Shown one piece after another: positions 60,419 to 64,000 of a stretch of DNA of 64,000 nucleotides. Position 1 is the first letter of the stretch. Every line of letters starts with the position of its first letter. Location: assembly GCA_910574455.1 (NCBI GenBank), contig CAJSYZ010000003.1, forward strand, positions 1,054,001-1,118,000, in the 5' to 3' direction. The notes under the pieces were generated by a model. It was not told the origin of the DNA. It saw only the letters and a program-made list of their open reading frames with translations, and searched no databases. This stretch comes from Trichaptum fuscoviolaceum. Lineage: Eukaryota; Basidiomycota; Agaricomycetes; Hymenochaetales; Trichaptaceae. The translations under genes were made by a program, and so were the position numbers.

Positions 60419-61920
60419 CTAGAAATCCGAGAATCCTTCCAGTTTTCCGTCCCATGTCCACCAAATCATCTGTCCGTCTTCATCCTCGACTTTACTGTCT
60501 CCAACTTCCTCGACGTCAAAGGAAGCATTGCAGCGCAACCGCACGCACTCGGTCTTGACCTTGAATTGACTGGTCTTTTTGGTGTCATTTTTAGGATCTG
60601 GCTGAGAAGCGTCAAAGGCGGATAGGAATTTATCCATGTCGCGCGAGAGTGCTTGACGAGGAACCCAAGAGGGATGGGTGAATCGGCGTGGAGCCCGCAG
60701 CAGGACATGCGTTTGTGAGGGTTCTGTGAGATCGCTATGAGCGAATATTCAGCAGAGATAAGAACAATGACGGCTCACGTAGTTCAGCAGCCATCCCAAG
60801 CTCCGAGTCCGCATTTGCTACTGCGAGAGTCCGCGAGAGAAGCCTCTCAGCATTTCGCAGAACCTCCTCGGTGTCGAAATCTTCCTCATCCTCATCATCT
60901 TCAAATGATGCATCAGATGAGTCGGATTCTGGAACGCTTTCTTCATTACTTTCAATGTCCTCCTCCTGAACCTCTTCCTCATCCTCATGGTCACTATCCT
61001 CCTCCTCCTGATCACTATCTTCCTCCTCCTGATCACTTCCTCTCCGTTCGCCAATTTCCGCTAGCACTCTACCCGCCCTCCCCTCGAGAGACAGCCGAGG
61101 TCTTGAGGGTAAGCTAGTACACTCCCCCCAGACTTTCACTTGGAGGCCGCATATCTCGAAGACCACTCTTGCACGCGCAGCGGAGGTGGAAGTGACGCTC
61201 GGACCGATGACGAACGCAATATGAACCTTTTCTTCGGGTGCCATACAGCCCTGCGATACGGCGAACGGGGTGTAGTTTTCGCCTGCACCAGACGACCAGC
61301 TTTCTCCCTTCGAACGGCATCTGCGGCCCAGTGCGAGAGCTGTAGACAAGGCGGTGAAGGTTGACCCTAAGTGCGAGGAGAGAACATCGAAGGAAGACAG
61401 CAAAGCATCGTGCTTCTTCGCAGTCTTTGGATCGCTCTGAGCTAACGTCAGTTTTCATTCTGAAACGGCATATCGGACACTCACCCTTCTCGATAATGAC
61501 ATCTTAAGAAGCTGCGCTATCGGGCTAAAGTGAAAGGATGAGCTCATAATGCTTTGAGTACAGTCGGATGTCAACATACAAAGGTATCTGGCCCTTTAGA
61601 TACAGCACATGGCCCAGCAAGCAAATCGTAAGACGCGCAGCCATGACATCTGTGATCCTCTCCACGTCTAACGTCGCAGTCGGATACCGCTCGCTCGCTT
61701 CCTCTTCGTCGACATGAGTTTTTGTCACCTCAAACGTTTCGCTTTTCATTGGCGATGAGAGTGCTGTGGTGGGTGCAGTTGACAGAGTGGTGTGCACAGA
61801 GGACCGACCGAGGGTTGAATTGCGTGAAGATGCGGGCGACGAAGGAGGCGAAGTTGACAAGGTAGTAAAAGCTCGAGCAGAAGGTGGCGGCGGCGGCGGA
61901 TTAGCGAGCTTATAAGCCAT
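60419..61920 (-). CDS. Protein resembling p31comet/MAD2L1BP
   Basis: Four exons (61580..61920, 61485..61524, 60779..61436, 60419..60723) encode 447 aa; introns are 55, 48 and 55 nt. After a Pro/Ser-rich N-terminus the text AARLTICLLGHVLYLKGQIPFP, with IAQLLKM and a helix ALLSSFDVLSSHLG-TFTAL, parallels the first half of human p31comet (a helix with HIMY-Q-QLPLPYEQL, then a segment ending VLSHLEDFF). The C-terminal part has HVLLRAPRRFTHPSWVPRQ and IWWTWDGKLEGFSDF, again like the last strands of that protein. A long acidic insert (repeated SDQEEED) splits the fold. p31comet binds closed MAD2 and helps TRIP13 silence the spindle checkpoint. The call rests on remembered alignment and could be wrong; gene structure is firm. 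Confidence 0.6.
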
Positions 61921-62305
61921 AGCTGTGTGGTTGTCCTGGTGGACAGTAAGGCAGAGTGGTTAGGTATTATCCGGCGTCGAAGACAATAGGCCTGAAACGC
62001 GTTGTTGATTGCGCGCAAACAACGCGTGTACACGTGATGTCAGTGATGGCTCAGTCTCCCGCCAGTGACGGCTTCAACCTCCACTTCTTGAGATACTATA
62101 GCGAAGAAATAGTAGTGAGTAAATGAGCTCTTCCTCCGAATATGATGCTGTCCCGTTTCATGATTTGCAGACCGCTCACTAACTTACAACATCCGAGAAG
62201 CTACAGTATTAACACCACAAAGAAGCAAGTCCTAAAACATTTCGTGAAAGGTTCTCGCACTTCATTCAAAATGAGATACTATGCATCATGCTAGGAAGAG
62301 TACTT
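61921..62305. other. Intergenic
   Basis: Promoter side of the p31comet-like gene. It contains GGCAGAGTGGTTAGGTA, which looks like a tRNA A box, but no B box or stems follow. The segment ACGCGTTGTTGATTGCGCGCAAACAACGCGT near 61998 holds an inverted repeat. Confidence 0.5.
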
Positions 62306-62839
62306 TCAACGATAGCAAAGCTTTCTATCCGCCCACAGAAACTCCTTAGCATCCAAATACCACATGGGCTCCTCCTCCATCCGTAGGAATCTCTTTAACC
62401 TCTCGATCTCCGCCTTAGAAGGGAAACTACATGGCTTGCAATCTAGAAAGTTGGAAGCTATACCGATGAAGATGAAAGGCTCTTTCAACTTCCGAACACA
62501 ATTAATTCGATATATGGACGCGTCCGCGACCTTGTACGATGTGAGGTCTGCTTTTTCGTTGATGTGATGAATGATGTTTGCGATGGTTTTAGACATATTG
62601 ATAGCTCCGCAGATGCCGCAGTCTGGATAATTTTCATACGCCAGGAGATCATTCTCCTCTGCATATATCTCTACCCAGGAGTACGGCACTGGGTATCCGA
62701 GTCGCATAACTGGAGGCTGTCGACCGCTTCCGGTCCGAGGACAAAGGAATGCAGGAAGGCTCCGCAAAGGCAATAACTGGAGGGCAGCTTTCATATCCTG
62801 GCGAAGAAATGACTTTTCAGCGACCAATCTCTGGTTCAT
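62306..62839 (-). CDS. Small protein of unknown family, intact paralogue of the 38.2-kb pseudogene
   Basis: A single exon of 177 aa beginning at an ATG. Features are WVEIYAEENDLLAYENY, a CGIC pair at about residue 75, a helix SKTIANIIHHINEKADL, a hydrophobic strand EPFIFIGIASNFLDC, AEIERLKRFL and the ending WYLDAKEFLW. There is no signal peptide or membrane span. The 38.2-kb minus-strand locus matches at the AEEN and WYLDA blocks, so this belongs to a small dispersed family. Function is unknown. An additional upstream exon cannot be excluded because the N-terminus looks less conserved. Confidence 0.6.
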   Translation of the reverse strand: MNQRLVAEKSFLRQDMKAALQLLPLRSLPAFLCPRTGSGRQPPVMRLGYPVPYSWVEIYAEENDLLAYENYPDCGICGAINMSKTIANIIHHINEKADLTSYKVADASIYRINCVRKLKEPFIFIGIASNFLDCKPCSFPSKAEIERLKRFLRMEEEPMWYLDAKEFLWADRKLCYR

Positions 62840-63487
62840 GAAATTCGATTCTTTACCTTTATTCCTTCATAGCTGCCATTTGTAGGAGGACCGAATGCTT
62901 CGAGTTGCTTGTGCTTTAGCAGACTGGAAGACATGTTTTCTACGGTGAGGAGCTCAGTAGCGGATATGAGGTATTGCGAGATTCGCTCTCTTTTTTTGTC
63001 TTAGGATCTTTCAACCTGGTTTATGTACATGCATCTCTACTAGCTGTGGTTTTAGATGCAAAGCGCTGCACCACTCATATTATGTCCTTAGACATGCACT
63101 TTGACTTGCTTTCAATTAATCTGGTTCCGCTTTGTCCTCTGTATAACCACGCATTGGCTTGTCCGCGCTTTGTTTTGACTCCACAAAGAACAAAGAGAGT
63201 CAAAGTTACATGAAAAGTCGACCACACATCTCATAAAGTCATAAATCGTGATGGGCTGCATATCTAGCACTAATAGTAATACCGGGACGAGTGACATTAT
63301 TTCTTAGTATGCGATCATCCGTTGGCTGTTACTCGCGAATTAAACATACCAGTGGTTCAAGACAATGAACTTGTATCTCAGTGGTATTGACTTAAGCTCT
63401 TACAGCTGATCGAATGTAAAGAGAGGAATAGTCCAGGAGTGCTATACAAATACATCGTACACAGCCGACTGTGCACTAGATTGAGGT
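62840..63487. other. Intergenic
   Basis: No supported gene; a plus-strand frame at 62974-63213 has no features. Confidence 0.5.
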
Positions 63488-64000
63488 TTAGTCCGAATCC
63501 ACAAATGCGCAATGCTCCCAAGGCATGACTTTTCCGCAGTCTGTGACACCCTGGACGTATGCGCGGAAAGGACCTTTAAGCGCCTCGGGTAACGAGCTTC
63601 GATCAAACGTGAAAGACTGCCTAAGTCCGTCATTTCCAGTCGTACCAATAAACTGGGCATCCTCGCTCGGAAATGCGCCGCTATTAGAACTCTGCGGTTG
63701 GAGATAGATGTTAAAATAAAGAAAGCGATGTTGCGAGCGATCAAGCTGCCATGCTGGTTGTGGATTGTCCGGCACAATATCTGCGTTAGTGAGCGTCGGG
63801 TTCGTCATGAAATGCAAGCAAGTATCCCATGTGATGGTCTTGATATTGGAATGTGTCACGTCCGATTGAGAGTCCACCCACAGAATGCGCGGTTCATCCT
63901 GAACAATGCCTGATGGCTTGGAAGGATAGACGCTGAGTTGTCCCAAATGAATGTTGATTTCGTAGGGTGACGACGGGTCTTCCGGGGCCGCCCCGATCAC
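63488..64000 (-). CDS. 3' part of an unknown gene, cut by the window end
   Basis: At least 170 codons open on the minus strand run off the right edge and end in TAA at 63490-63488. Text such as ITWDTCLHFMTNPTL, RFLYFNIYLQPQ and FRAYVQGVTDCGKVMPW suggests a beta-rich, possibly secreted protein with a few cysteines. The start, and any upstream exons, lie outside. No family is recognised. Confidence 0.55.
   Translation of the reverse strand: MIGAAPEDPSSPYEINIHLGQLSVYPSKPSGIVQDEPRILWVDSQSDVTHSNIKTITWDTCLHFMTNPTLTNADIVPDNPQPAWQLDRSQHRFLYFNIYLQPQSSNSGAFPSEDAQFIGTTGNDGLRQSFTFDRSSLPEALKGPFRAYVQGVTDCGKVMPWEHCAFVDSD

Noticed and set aside
61950..61980. A-box-like GGCAGAGTGGTTAGG
   Set aside because: No B box, acceptor pairing or terminator, so not a tRNA gene.

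Overview
The window looks like nuclear DNA of a filamentous basidiomycete, most likely an Agaricomycete. Genes carry many short GT-AG introns (about 47-70 nt), there is a two-finger C2H2 regulator with long disordered tails, a DUF6593-type protein, a secreted intradiol dioxygenase and a single-exon F-box protein. Exon joins were worked out by hand from splice motifs, reading frame and family conservation. Names are family-level calls made without any database search.

Left arm (1-8.5 kb): a tandem array of four related genes for very small secreted cysteine-rich peptides with a knottin-like cysteine pattern (two intact, two broken). It is followed by a four-exon FAD-dependent monooxygenase and, convergent to it, a small uncharacterised protein. 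From 8.5 to 21.8 kb there is essentially no supported gene: AT-rich DNA, simple repeats and one candidate MITE with 16-bp terminal inverted repeats.

Centre (21.8-35.8 kb): a 1483-aa C2H2 zinc-finger protein with extreme low-complexity regions sits behind a long pyrimidine-rich leader. Then comes another gene-poor stretch of about 7 kb holding an intron-containing tRNA-Ser(GCU).

Right arm (35.8-64 kb): gene-dense. In order: IMP dehydrogenase; a frameshifted copy of a small protein family whose intact member lies at 62.3 kb; a 620-aa unknown helical protein (minus); an F-box protein; PEX7 (minus), divergent from a class II (SIRT4-like) sirtuin; a secreted intradiol dioxygenase-like protein; the RVB1/RUVBL1 AAA+ ATPase; a DUF6593-like protein; an ER TPR/J-domain co-chaperone like DNAJC3 (minus); an NBP2-like SH3 protein (minus); a protein resembling p31comet/MAD2L1BP (minus); the intact small-family protein (minus); and the 3' part of an unknown gene running off the right end (minus).

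Most right-arm genes are conserved cell biology: purine synthesis, peroxisome import, chromatin remodelling, ER folding, mitosis. The likely novelty is at the left end. The knottin-like array has a repeated promoter layout and an unusual gene structure in which the sixth cysteine lies on a separate 12-nt last exon.
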